The notes under the pieces were generated by a model, which saw only the letters and a program-made list of their open reading frames with translations, was not told the DNA's origin and ran no database searches. Below are positions 29,799 through 40,929 of a stretch of DNA of 64,000 nucleotides, piece by piece. The translations under genes and the position numbers were made by a program. The stretch comes from Bradysia coprophila. Its lineage: Eukaryota > Arthropoda > Insecta > Diptera > Sciaridae. Where the stretch lies: positions 7,012,150 through 7,076,149 of the forward strand of contig NW_023503501.1 of assembly GCF_014529535.1 (NCBI RefSeq). The letters are read 5' to 3'. The first letter of the stretch is position 1. Every line of letters starts with the position of its first letter.

Positions 29799-29872
29799 TT
29801 GTATGGAGATGCTGCTACTCTGGGAGCTTTTGAAGATGAAATAATTTTACGAATTATTTTCAGTGAATTCAT
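29799..29872 (-). pseudogene. RidA exon-1-like remnant
   Basis: ATG at 29872 opens MNSLKIIRKIISSSKAPR and continues to SPY, ending in AA followed by a GTAGGT donor. This resembles exon 1 of the two RidA genes (KIVRKLISTSNAPR) and keeps the same phase-2 splice position. A possible acceptor follows near 29772, but the sequence after it has stops and no RidA likeness, so the copy is incomplete. Confidence 0.5.
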
Positions 29873-30111
29873 GTTCACAGTGAGTTTGTTGATGCACTAA
29901 ATGTTATACTGACGCTTCAACGATACATGAAGACATTATCACTGATAATTTATCAGTGAAAAGGCTTTGGGTCAACATTTATTTACTGAAAAAAACGAAT
30001 TACAACGACGATGTTTGGTTATTAAATCGTATCAGCTTATCATTGTTAACTTTCCGGAGAATCATGATCGGCCTAACGATCCGGTGTTTTAAGTAGAGGC
30101 AATTTTTTGTT

Positions 30112-31826
30112 TCAGTTGACCAGTAGAGTAAAATTATTTATTCCGAACGACGGTGGTTTGTAGCCGGAAGCATCAAATTGTATGAGAATTATTAAGTAGG
30201 TTGATGTGGCTGCGACAATCTAAAAAACATGGTGAAGTACAAAATATTTACGACGTCATTCCACCCATACCGAAAATAGTAATGTCCAGTCAAAAGAAAA
30301 TAATTTACAATTCGCATCCGGAATTCTGTGGCTGATTTGGTTAGAAAATGCCATCAACTGGATAGAAGACACTTATAAGTAACAATGTGTGAGTCGGGCA
30401 TGAATTAAAAGCAAACCCTTTCAATGACCTCCATATCATGACACTTGTTGATTGCTCGATGTACTAGTACTGCAGTAAACTTCCCCTACGAAAAATAAAA
30501 GAATTTCTCCCATGTTTTTCGATGGATCTGGCTCACAAACCTCGCTTTTCGATGATTGACCAGCCCACAAAACGTTCATTACGAAAAACATGTAATAGGA
30601 GGCCCACATCGTCAGTACCACGGATAGGAGAAATTGTTCATTGTTACCAGTATTCGTAGTCCAACCACGATAAATACCAAAAAAGCTAAATACTACAAAC
30701 GTGAAACTTACAGCGAAAGCGAACATTGCCTGAAGTTAAAAGTATACGTCGATCTAAATGGATTAGCTCTCGTAGTTTTCTATGACATACTAACCTGAAT
30801 CGAGTAGCATTTATTTACTAGGTCCAAAATAGTGTTTAGCTTATCGTGCAGTTCGGCTAGTTTCATAATATTAGCAAGCAAATTACTAGCCTTGTTAGTT
30901 ACCTTAACGACACTAACGTCTGCTGTTTTTATCGGCAATTTTCTGTATAATTTGAAAAAAAAATTAAATCTCTTAACACAGGGCACCGGTTAAGAGCTCC
31001 CTTTGTCTTAGTAAAAGCCAGTGTTTCATCTCTTTCTCACATACACTGGCATCACTCGAACCTCTCTTTAAATGCTCGTAACTGGCGAGGAGGGGCTCGT
31101 AATCGGTGCTAATATCCTAAACAAACCTCAAAGTCTCATTCAGTAAGCGAAATCGCATCCTAATGTTGAAAATAAGAAATGCATAGATCGATAGTGCTAC
31201 TCCAAAAACAGCGGTTGATATGAAAAATGATAAAAAGAGTAGGGCAATAGAAATGAAGTTAAAAAAGTTGTCCATAATCCACAATGAAACACCAGCATAA
31301 ACAACAGATATTGCAATCCACACAAAAACGTATATGTGAACGTGTCGTTTGATCTGCGTGTTATTCAAGGTCGATCCGAAAAATCGCATCTGGAATTTTC
31401 GGTCGAAGTTCTCGGTCAAATTTAATTTAATTGAGTACAGGTCGTGCTATAAATCACCTGCAAATCGAAATCCTGATACAATATGAATATATCAAAGGCT
31501 TGATGGCGATGACACAAATCCGCAAACAGAAATGCAATTGAATTCAACAATCCAAATATTACGCCAATTCGCAATCCTTGTGCCAGTAGTGCTGACATAA
31601 CCAAAAATTCCACAAGATTGTAGATAATGTTCAGGTACGTGGTACAGGAATAGATTGCCACTTGTACCACAAATACGAACAAATCGATAGTTGTGAAACG
31701 AATGTCATTGGTCTCTAGATTTAGGGAAAATGGAAAAAAGCCAAACACTCGGGCTATAATGTAAAGGGGACGAAATACACCGTATATGCAGAGTGGCTTA
31801 TCCTTTTGCGAATTAATTGTAAACAT
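30112..31826 (-). CDS. Gustatory receptor (7-transmembrane chemoreceptor)
   Basis: Insect gustatory receptors are ligand-gated ion channels of taste neurons. Exons: 31826-31458, 31389-31127, 30942-30795, 30729-30537, 30469-30417, 30357-30271 and 30219-30112; 406 residues, the usual GR length. Exon 2 could instead start at 31410, adding seven residues with a 47 bp intron. Features are FRPLYIIARVFGFFP at the N-terminus, several hydrophobic segments, LLVHRAINKC before the last membrane pair, FSFDWTLLFS, and the family hallmark TYLIILIQF in the last transmembrane segment. The final three exons are short and split by 51-67 bp introns in phases 1, 0 and 0, as is common in GR genes. The exon 4 donor GTGAGC at 30536 is the choice that keeps the frame. 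No stop or frameshift is seen, so the gene looks functional. Confidence 0.9.
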
Positions 31827-32129
31827 TTTTGTAAAAAAAAACGTTTAGTTCAACGAAATCGAACGGGTTACTTTCAACAACTCACTCACTAAGTGGGTAT
31901 CTCAAACTAAATGTGAGATGAACTTTGTGATATTCGTAATACATTAAACTCGGTTATTATTTATCCATCAACTCTATATAGAACGATTAGACATTACACA
32001 CCCTCAATTAACAAATTAATTGAAAAACCCACCTATCGAAGCTAATGACATAATGGAAATTGAATGGTAGACGAATACTAATTTTGATAGACTTGTTGCT
32101 AATTTACTTTTACCTACGTGAATGGAACA

Positions 32130-32830
32130 ATTTTCAACACATCCAAACAATTGACGGCTGTTGCGGATGATACGGACCTCTAGGGTAGAGGCACAATCAA
32201 GGTGAAAGAAAGTCTGGCGGAAATGGCCGACGCGGCAAAGAAAGTTGGATTGGTGATTAACGAAGACAAAACCAAATACGACGTACTAGATAGGAGTGAG
32301 GGATCCAGAAATGGACAATCTTTCAAATATCTTGGTTACACTGTCAACGTTGCTAATGATTTGAATGAAGACTGAAAACCCGAACGGTGCAAGCTAGTAG
32401 GTGTTTTTATGCATTGAAACACCTCTTCAGAAGCAATCTACTAAACATTACCACGAAGTATCGGCTATCGGCTATACAAAACTCTGGGTAGGAGTGTTGC
32501 CACTTATGTCTGCGAAACCTGGACTTTAACAGTAAATTAAGAAAACAGGCTGAGGTGTTCCGAGAAAAATTCAACGCTCTATCTGCGAAGTCCATACAGT
32601 GTGGACCAGTCAAAGTGAATACGAGACGAATCAGAACAAATAGCGAGCTCATAGAAATTTTTGGTGCCAAAAACATTGTTAGTGTCATCAAAGCTTCACG
32701 ATTAAGATGGGCGGGTCATATGATCCGCATGAACTATGATAAAGTGGCAAAGGAAGTTTCTGTGAGCCAAATTGACGGCATAAGTTAGGAACAACATTTT
32801 TCCTAAACGACGTCAAAAATACACTAGTTA
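32130..32830 (+). mobile_element. Decayed non-LTR retrotransposon (reverse transcriptase 3' part)
   Basis: Fragments in shifting frames match the second half of a LINE reverse transcriptase. AVADDTDL stands at the catalytic AxxDD-like site, followed by KKVGLVINEDKTKY and SFKYLGYTV. CETWTLTV follows, and then SRLRWAGHMIRMNYDKVAKE near the C-terminus. Multiple stops and frameshifts make it non-functional. Confidence 0.8.
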
Positions 32831-33109
32831 TAGATATTATCACATCTAAAACAAAAACAACTCAATTTCTCAACTTGTTGCATAAATAGCTATTATTGGC
32901 GCATGTGGTTTTTGTGGTCTCTTCAGCCGTAGGAGAACTGCTTCGATGGAGAGGTTAGGAAGAGGTCAGCACAAAAATAAATATTTTACTAGAAAGTATC
33001 TAAAAGTGAAACGTAGCGCCAAAGTGATGAAAATTGCCAGTCCCGTACTGATAAAACACATCAATCTGGAGAATTTTAAGTTATAAAAAAGTGTAAGGCG
33101 CATTGGCAT

Positions 33110-33343
33110 ATGTGTGTGAAGTATCTGCGAAAAAAACCTGCGAATTTTAAATATCCAAAATTTGTTTCCTTGTACAAAGGCTTTCCCGCAACTTTTTGTA
33201 AAAGGAAAAATGGTTTACATCTCCGTATGTATTCCAAAAACCATTCTCCTTTTACAAAAAGTTGTGGAAAAGCCTTTGTACAAGGAAACTCATTTCGGAT
33301 ATTTAAAATTCGCAGGTTTTTTTCGCAGATACTTCACACACAT
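33110..33343. mobile_element. Palindromic MITE with 9 bp target duplication
   Basis: A 234 bp near-perfect palindrome with ends ATGTGTGTGAAGTATCTGCG, flanked by CATTGGCAT at 33101-33109 and 33344-33352. A 9 bp duplication suggests a Mutator-like (MULE) family. The two 60-80 residue open frames inside are by-products of the palindrome. Confidence 0.85.
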
Positions 33344-33635
33344 CATTGGCATTTGCCCGATTAACCCATAGGATCATCTTCAAGATACGGTTACCTCACT
33401 TAAGTTTCGTTGAATGTTTCGTTCATTCTTTTCAGATGATCTATTGCTATTCTTCGTTTGGAAGGTAACGAAGGTAACTGAAAAGAGGAAACTGAAATTT
33501 GCGGACTGTTTGAATTTTAACTTTCCTTGACTGGTAATTTTAAATATTTTCTGTTTAGATACACTTTAGTAATAGTAAGTTATTACTATATCAGGGAAGT
33601 TAAGTAAAATGTATATTTTTAACAATTAATATCAT

Positions 33636-34067
33636 TTATACATCATTAGAAATAATATAAAAAATTTCATCCAACTTTGCTGTACTGTCAAACGTCCCCA
33701 TTACTCTTGCAGCGTTGGTTCTTTGTATGGCAATACTCATTCGCTGTTTCAAGTATTGCTTCGATCTTTTTTCCCCTGTAACTACGTGAATCAGTTTTCC
33801 TAATTTATCGATGAATTTAACAGCTTCTTCACACCATGGTCCCAATGTCTCGCAGGCGAAAGGCAGAAAGATGTAGTTGTCCGATATCAATTTTTTATAA
33901 TCATTTCTTTTTTCCGTCGCTGCTCTATTTGCCAAACTGCCTGTCTTTAACGAAGAAGAATGAAGATATGAAGGAGCAAGTGTATCACGGATAGTTGCGT
34001 CCCATACGAGCATTTTGCCATGACTCCATGGTATTAAAGTGACGCCGTCTGCTCTCTTTCCGTTTCA
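33636..34067 (-). mobile_element. C-terminal fragment of a retroelement protein
   Basis: Open frame with the motifs [19 protein letters not shown], then [14 protein letters not shown] and [20 protein letters not shown]. This block is familiar as the end of retroelement reverse-transcriptase polyproteins found in many animal genomes (recalled likeness, not searched). Upstream coding sequence is missing, so this is a truncated copy. The frame itself is unbroken for about 140 codons, which suggests fairly recent arrival. Confidence 0.65.
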
Positions 34068-34799
34068 GGGAAGTAATTTATTTGATATCGTATCCAAATG
34101 AGTAAAAGTATCCGACGGATTCAGCCTGAAGTACGTTTACTCATCGTGAAAAGGGATATCAAATTATTTCCCGTGTGTATGCTATTTTTCATACCTAGGA
34201 CCCGATATGTCCGTCCAATATGAAAAATACTATTGGTAAAGACTTTAAGTCCTAGGTATGAAATGTACTATTAGTTTATGAGCGAGGGAAAGTAAAATTT
34301 GGCCATTCTCTCCCTAGTAAAGTAATAGTATATTACTGTATCAAATTATTTCCCGAGTGTAGTATGACGTTTTCCTCTATACGACGGAGGGAAAGACTTT
34401 TTCCTGGGGACGGAAAGTCCATTTTCCCTCCCTAGTAAATGAAAATAAATTATTTCTCAAAGTTCACCCTGGACTTCGTAGATGCATCCAGGCTTCCATA
34501 ACTGTTCTATGTACAAGTTCTACAATCGCGCATTATTTGGAAAATGTTTATGCTAGTTGTCACTTTTACACGAAGTGATGAAGGTCCGTAGAAGTGATAT
34601 GACAAAACCACAAGTATATCATCATTGTTTATTGATTCGGTAATGTCACATCATGAATATTGTATACTAATTTCAATGGCACCTAACTTAGATCAACATA
34701 TAATTTGTGTGACGCCTCCATTGTGAGTAGCCAGAATTCTCGTCACCAAAGAATAAAAAATCCATGTGCATTATACCATTCAACTTTCCATCATTCAAC
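34068..34799. other. Intergenic with an inverted-repeat segment
   Basis: Contains CATACCTAGGAC near 34192 and its inverse GTCCTAGGTATG near 34249, and other short inverted words around TAGTATATTACT. No gene is seen. The region just before the receptor copy may hold its promoter. Confidence 0.5.
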
Positions 34800-36891
34800 A
34801 TGGCAAAAGCAATTTCCTTGGTAGTCTTGTCTATTCTATTTCATCTATACGGAAATGTAGCAGCCGCAAAAAATGGAATTCTATGCGATAAGGTTGATCT
34901 GATCCAGTTCATTGAATTTCCGAGCGAACATGAAAAGTGTTTGCAGGTGGCGTTTGAAAAGGACCATGAAGTGTCGTGTGTCTTAAAATCGCTAGGACTC
35001 CAATTGATTTTCTTTAAAATCACGTCAGTTCAGACTTTGAGAAACCGGAATATCAGCTCTGAAACTGGAGAGAAATGTGAAGCTTTTCTGATATTTGCTG
35101 ATAGCCTAATTGATGTCAAAGAGATCATCCTACGCAATCAGTCAGACACGAAACAATTTTTTCCGTTCTCAAAGTTATATCTGTACATTTTTGATCAATT
35201 TAACGGATCCAGTACAGGCGACATTGCCACGGCTACTCGCTTGAAAACTTTTCTTACTGAAAATGCCTTGTTCGGTTACATTTTTGAATATTCAAACCAA
35301 AAGGTGTTGATCAGAGATCTTTTAACGAATGATCTAAAGAAGTCTATTGTGTCTTACACGCCGAGTGATTTATTTCATCCTATAGTCGATACACGTTTGG
35401 CGAAGGACAATTTTCGCATTAGTTTATTCAATTGTGCACCTTACTCATTCTATTCCGAGAATGCCAGCTATAACAAGTCAGATAGTTTTTATTTTCAATT
35501 TTGTCGAGTCCACTTAATCTACATGTTCATTTCTATTCAGGAAAGTCAACGAAATCGATGGAACGGAAATACGTTTCGTCAAGGAAGTGACTAAGAACTG
35601 GAAGAAAATCTACAATTTTCGAGATTTTTCAAAACCGAAACTCTCGCCCTACTTCGTCATGGAACGGGATATTTTAAACGGTTCGGCTAATATGGCAATG
35701 TGCTCCATTTGGGTGTTAAATAAAAATTACGAACTCTACGACTTAACCAAATTCTATCAACCTATGTGCGTTACCTTCATGGTACCAAAGCCGATCAAAT
35801 TACACGCTGCCACGGCTATTTATGCAGGATTAAGTGTACAAGTTTGGATGTCATTTCTTTGCGTTTTTCTTTTGTCAAGTGTTTCACTGAATTTTTTCTC
35901 GAAAATGGATACACGACTACACCGGAGCCAAGATCGGTACACCGATTTTGCAAGGACTTTCATCGAAACAGTGAGCATCGTTACGTCGCAGCCTCTGAAT
36001 CGGTTTTCCACTAGTAATAAAGTGTCGGCCCAAATTGTTTTGACCAGGCAACGAGCAATTTAATTTCTATAAAATTTGAATTTGATTTTTCATGGTTTAT
36101 TCAACAGTTGGATCCTCTTTTCTGTGTGGATAGACGTATGCTACTCTACCATTTACACATCGAGAATTACTAGTCCGAGCTTCGAGAAACCAGTCGATAC
36201 TGTCAAACAATTCCTAGACCACGGTATACTCACTTCAAATATGTCGAAACACAATGACCTGGTTTATTCATAAATAGATATGTATATATGTGGCCGTTAC
36301 GCCAGTGATGACTTCCTTAACGAACTTCGTTCGTCAATCAACGAATATGATCGCAAATTGGGTGCTCGTTCATTAGTCTATGGATATAATGAACAGTATA
36401 GACAAAGGCTTATTGCCGATAGGAAGTGCGGCTTATTTGCAGTTCCCTTGTTGGGAAAATATATCGTTCTTCGAGATGACCATGACGATTTGATACCCAT
36501 ATTTAGACTGATGAAAAGCTGTGTTTCGATTCAGTATTCCGCCTTTGCTTTCCAAAAATATTCCCCATACACAAAACTATTCGATTGGCATATCCGAAGG
36601 TGTCGCTTGTTGAAGTGATAACCTGTTCACCGTTTCTTATCTAACATTTTTCTGTCTAGGTTTCAAGAACATGGACTCATCACAAAATGGTATTTGGACA
36701 TGATGAGAATGAGTCGTGTGGTGCTTTTCGATGACACTCAAATGAAATCGTTTCATCAAATTACAGTGGTTGGTGTAAGTGGATCTTTTATGCTTCTTTC
36801 CTGCGGCTTAATTCTTTCAGTCGCATCATTTCTTCTTGAAATTGTAATTGAATGTTGGCATGGGTCGAAACGCGGATATCAAGCAAAATGA
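34800..36891 (+). pseudogene. Ionotropic receptor, tandem copy 1 (nonsense codon)
   Basis: Divergent ionotropic receptor (iGluR-related chemosensory channel). Exons 34800-35476, 35541-36047, 36108-36599 and 36660-36891 match copy 2 exon for exon (677, 507, 492 and 232 bp). The ATG at 34800 gives a signal peptide (MAKAISLVVLSILFHLYGNV). An in-frame ATG lies 12 codons upstream, but copy 2 lacks it. Membrane segments and the pore region are as in copy 2. A TAA at 36271-36273 interrupts exon 3 where copy 2 has TCA, before the second ligand-binding lobe and the last membrane segment. All other exons stay open, so the loss is recent, or the codon is polymorphic or read through. The 36048-36107 intron starts with GC. 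AATAAA lies at 36926-36931. Confidence 0.87.
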
Positions 36892-37088
36892 AGAAAGCAG
36901 CACATTTTGTCAATTTAAATTCTGGAATAAACACCTTTGATCTGACTCAGGCTCATACATAAAAGCACAAAACATCCTGTAATACAGGATCAGTATTCGA
37001 TGGGATCCCACTCCTGTACATAAAATCTTATTTTAGACTGTTTTGAATTACTAGAATCTAATTGAATTTGAAATAAAAATTTTTGATG

Positions 37089-37161
37089 TGCACGGGTGAG
37101 GCACGAACTCACAACCTTCAACTTGCCGGGCTGATGCTCTAACCAATTGAGCTACCGTGGA
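37089..37161 (-). ncRNA. tRNA-Ala(GGC)-like sequence, copy 1
   Basis: 73 nt with a full cloverleaf: acceptor TCCACGG/CCGTGCA (one mismatch), D stem GCTC/GAGC, anticodon stem TCAGC/GTTGA and T stem GTGAG/CTCAC. The loop CCGGCAA puts GGC at the anticodon but lacks the invariant T33. It is embedded in a repeat of about 220 bp with flanking TTTGAAATAAAAAT and its inverse. Likely a tRNA-derived repeat. Confidence 0.6.
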
Positions 37162-37472
37162 CATTTTTATTTCAAATCCAATTTTGAACCGTTGGTACAA
37201 CACATGATGTGTGTGTTCTTTCTTCTATATGTGTATTTCAACCTCCATTAGATGTGTTTGTGTTAGTTAGTATACATCAGATCGATATATTTTTCAGAAC
37301 TCTAAACACAGAGAACACCGCTTGTAATACAGAATGTATTGCAAGCATAGGAGAATGCAATCAAGCATAGTGTGCAAATTTTTGAGATAAACGCAAATCG
37401 CGACTTTTTCCGAAATTTTAGACTGTTTTGAATTACTAGAATCTAATTGAATTTGAAATAAAAATTTTGATG

Positions 37473-37545
37473 TGCACGGGTGAGGCACGAACTCACAACC
37501 TTCAACTTGCCGGGCTGATGCTCTAACCAATTGAGCTACCGTGGA
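37473..37545 (-). ncRNA. tRNA-Ala(GGC)-like sequence, copy 2
   Basis: Same 73 nt sequence as the copy at 37089-37161, in the left arm of the palindrome. Confidence 0.6.
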
Positions 37546-37685
37546 CATTTTTATTTCAAATCCAATTTTGAACCGTTGGTACAACACATGATGTGTGTGT
37601 TCTTTCTTCTATATGTGTATCTAAGAAAGAACACACACATCATGTGTTGTACCAACGGTTCAAAATTGGATTTGAAATAAAAATG

Positions 37686-37758
37686 TCCACGGTAGCTCAA
37701 TTGGTTAGAGCATCAGCCCGGCAAGTTGAAGGTTGTGAGTTCGTGCCTCACCCGTGCA
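37686..37758 (+). ncRNA. tRNA-Ala(GGC)-like sequence, copy 3
   Basis: Same 73 nt sequence on the plus strand, in the right arm of the palindrome. The A box (GGTAGCTCAATTGG) and B box (GAGTTCGTGCCTC) are intact enough to suggest pol III promoter potential. Confidence 0.6.
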
Positions 37759-37895
37759 CATCAAAATTTTTATTTCAAATTCAATTAGATTCTAGTAATT
37801 CAAAACAGTCTAAAATTTCGGAAAAAGTCGCGATTTGCGTTTATCTCAAAAATAAAATCTTATTGTTAACGAGGTTGTTAACTTGTGCCTAAACT

Positions 37896-37975
37896 GGAAT
37901 TTTGCGCATACGATGTGTTGTCAACCTCGGCTTCGCCTCGGGTTGACAATTTTTACATCTATTGCGCAAAATTTC
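37896..37975. repeat. Small foldback element
   Basis: Stem with GGAATTTTGCGC and its partner, inner stem TTGTCAACC/GGTTGACAA, loop TCGGCTTCGCCTC. Related to 21920-21996; a similar CCTCGGCTTCGCCTCG loop occurs near 53270. Confidence 0.75.
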
Positions 37976-38306
37976 CATTTGCACATGTTAGCAAAATAGC
38001 TATTTTAGTCGCCCCTTAGACAAATTTTCTGTCAAAGAAAACATGATGCAACAATCCACAGCCGTATCCACAGTCGTGTGCACAGCAAGTAATGTAAATG
38101 AAAATCTCAAAAGTTCTAAACTTGGTGTGACAAGACTCAAAAGACAATAGATTTGTGACCATGAGTCGTTTTAGACGTTAGATAACCTCCTCTAATATGT
38201 ATAGCAAAATGCGTGTTCAAACTAATGAAGTACAAGATCTTTTATAACATAGGTGACAAACAGTAATAATAGGTTGTGTTTTCCTTGACCGAAGAAACAA
38301 TGAATA

Positions 38307-38355
38307 AGGGTTTTGGTTCTCCTTGATTTTCCGGGCGACGGAGAACCAAAACCCT
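38307..38355. repeat. Perfect 16 bp stem hairpin
   Basis: AGGGTTTTGGTTCTCC at 38307-38322 is exactly inverted at 38340-38355, with a 17-base loop. It lies upstream of receptor copy 2 (ATG at 38705). The function is unknown; a remnant MITE is the simplest reading. Confidence 0.8.
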
Positions 38356-38704
38356 CACAAATAGTAATTTTCTCACCACTACGAAGTTTTGTGTTTGTAT
38401 AAATTCGATGTTTACATCTCTGTCGTCATTCAGTGGGGAATTGATTATTGATTTAGTAATTGCATATATCATCAATGTATTGTATGATAATTGTTACGGA
38501 ACAGTACTTCGAAATCGAACATTATAATTTTTGTGACGCTTGTAAGCATCAATTTGTTTCTTTATATAGCAAAACCCCAAACAGTTTGAAGGTTTTACCC
38601 ATATTATAGAGCTTATTCTATTCTCATCTTAGATTGACTGATGTCGAACATTGTTATTTATCAAGAAGGACAATTTTCCCACCGCTGCTTCGACTTCATT
38701 TAAC

Positions 38705-40763
38705 ATGGCACAAGCAATTTTCTCGACAGTCTTGACTATTCTATTTTATCTATACGGAAATGTAGCAGCCGCACAAAATCGAATTCTATGCGATAAGGTT
38801 GATCTGATCCAGTTCATTGAATTTCCAAGCGAACATGAAAAGTGTTTGCAAGTGGCTTTTGAAAAGGACCATGAAGTGTCGTGTGTCTTAAAATCGCTAG
38901 GACTCCATTTGATTTTCTTTAAAATCACGTCAGTTCAGACCTTGAGAAACAGGAATATCAGCTCTGAAACTGGAGAAAAATGTGAAGCTTTTCTGATATT
39001 TGCTGATAGCCTAATTGATGTCAAAGAAATCATCCTACGCAATCAGTCAGACACGAAACAATTTTTTCCATTCTCAAAGTTATATCTGTACATTTTTGAT
39101 CAATTTAACGGATCCAGTACAGGCGACATTGCCACGGCTACTCGCTTGAAAACTTTTCTAACTGAAAATGCCTTGTTCGGTTACATTTTTGAATATTCAA
39201 AACAAAAGGTGTTGATCAAAGATCTTCTTACGAATGATCTAAAGAAGTCTATTGTGTCTTACACGCCGAGTGATTTATTTCATCCCATAGTCGATACACG
39301 TTTGGAGAAGGACGATTTTCGCATTAGTTTGTTCAACGCTGTACCATTCGTTTTCTATCCAGAAAATGCGAGCTATAACACGTCAGTTAATTTTTAATTT
39401 AGTCGAATCTACTTAATCTGCCCATTTTCAGGAAAGTCAATGAAATCGATGGAACGGAAATACGTTTCGTTAAAGAAGTGACAAAGAACTGGAAGAAGAC
39501 ATACAATTTTCGAGATTACTCGCAAACGAAACTCCCACCATACTCGGTAATGGCAACTGATGTTTCAAATAGCTTGACTGATCTGGCAATAGGTTCCATT
39601 TGGGTGTTAAATAAAAATTACGAACTCTACGACTTGACCAAATTTTATGAAGGAATGTGTGTTACATTCATGGTACCAAAGCCGATCAAATTACACGCAG
39701 CTACGGCTATTTATGCAGGATTAAGTGCACATGTTTGGATGTCGTTTCTTTGCGTTTTCCTTTTGTCAAGTGTTTCATTGAATTTTTTCTCGAAAATGGA
39801 GACGCGACTACACCGGAGAAATGATCGGTACACTGACTTTCCAAGAACTTTCATCGAAACAGTCAGCATCGTTACGTCGCAGCCTCTGAATCGGTTTTCC
39901 ACTAGTAATAAAGTGTCGGCCCAAATTGTTTTGACCAGGCAATGCACATTTTCATTTCTATAAAATTTGAATTTGATTTTCATGATTTATTCAACAGTTG
40001 GATTCTATTTTCTGTGTGGATAGACGTATGCTACACAACCATTTACACATCGAGAATTACTAGTCCGAGCTTCGAGAAACCAGTCAACACTGTCAAACAA
40101 TTCCTAGATCACGGTATAATCACTTCAATTATGTCTAAACATAATGACAAGGTTTATCCTTCAACAGATATGTTTGTTTGCGGTCGCTACGCCAGTAACG
40201 ACTCCTTCGACGAATTTTATGCGTCAGTCAAAGAAGACGATCAAAAATTGAGTACTCGTTCACTAGTTTATGGCGACAATCATCTGTACAGACAACGACT
40301 AATTGCCGAGAGGAAGTGTGGTGTCTTTGTTTTTTCGGTCTCGCACCAATATGTCTCTGTGCCTAACGACTATGAAGATTTGATACCCATATTTAGACTA
40401 ATGAAAAGCTGTGTTTCGGTGCAGTATTCCGCATTTGCTTTCCAAAAATATTCTCCATACACAAAACTATTTGATTGGCATATCCGAAGGTGTCTGCTTC
40501 CGTGAAGTCATAAACACAGTACTTTGTCTAACACTTTTCTTCTTAGATATCAGGAACATGGAATTATAAAAAAATGGTATTTGGACATGAGGAGAGAGCA
40601 ACATGTTATACTTTTCAATGTACATCATCGTCAGAAGACGTTTCATCAAATTACCGCGGCTGGAGTAAGTGGTTCGTTTCTGCTTCTTTGCTGCGGTTTA
40701 GTCCTTTCAGTGCTATCATTTTTTGTAGAAATTGTAATTGATCGTTGGCGTGAAACAAAATGA
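38705..40763 (+). CDS. Ionotropic receptor, tandem copy 2 (intact)
   Basis: Divergent ionotropic receptor, a ligand-gated cation channel of insect chemosensory neurons related to glutamate receptors. Exons 38705-39381, 39432-39938, 39998-40489 and 40547-40763; 630 residues. The first residues are a signal peptide (MAQAIFSTVLTILFYLYGNV). The first membrane segment is near residue 325 (VWMSFLCVFLLSSVSLNFF), followed by the pore region (ETVSIVTSQPLN). The second segment is WILFSVWIDVCYTTIYTS, leading into ITSPSFEKPV (the start of lobe S2). The third is SFLLLCCGLVLSVLSFF near the C-terminus. The SYTANLAA motif of true glutamate receptors is absent, as is usual in divergent IRs. The intron after exon 2 starts with GC (CAG|GCAATG) and ends in AACAG, as in copy 1. 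Poly(A) signal at 40797-40802. Confidence 0.88.
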
Positions 40764-40929
40764 AAGAAACAAAAAATTTGTCAATTTGATTTTCGAAATA
40801 AAATGTATTTGATCGCACGCTACTACACAACTAAATTAGTGACGATACGTCTGTAATGTAGAATCTGTAGTTGACGGATGTACAATAAAATTCTATTTTT
40901 CCGTTACTACATTTACCTTTCAAGTCGAA

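Larger units (their letters stand above)
37379..37852. repeat. Palindrome made of two inverted tRNA-bearing units
   Basis: Arms of about 230 bp (37379-37613 and 37626-37852) are inverted copies around a loop of about 16 bases (TCTATATGTGTATCTA). Each arm holds one tRNA-like sequence. The left arm is also a direct repeat of most of 37022-37250. Confidence 0.88.

Noticed and set aside
33110-33371. Small coding frames of 69-84 codons
   Set aside because: They lie inside a palindromic MITE and reflect its symmetry.
34841-35023. Minus-strand frame repeated in both IR copies (also 38746-38928)
   Set aside because: Antisense shadow of the conserved first exon of the receptors.
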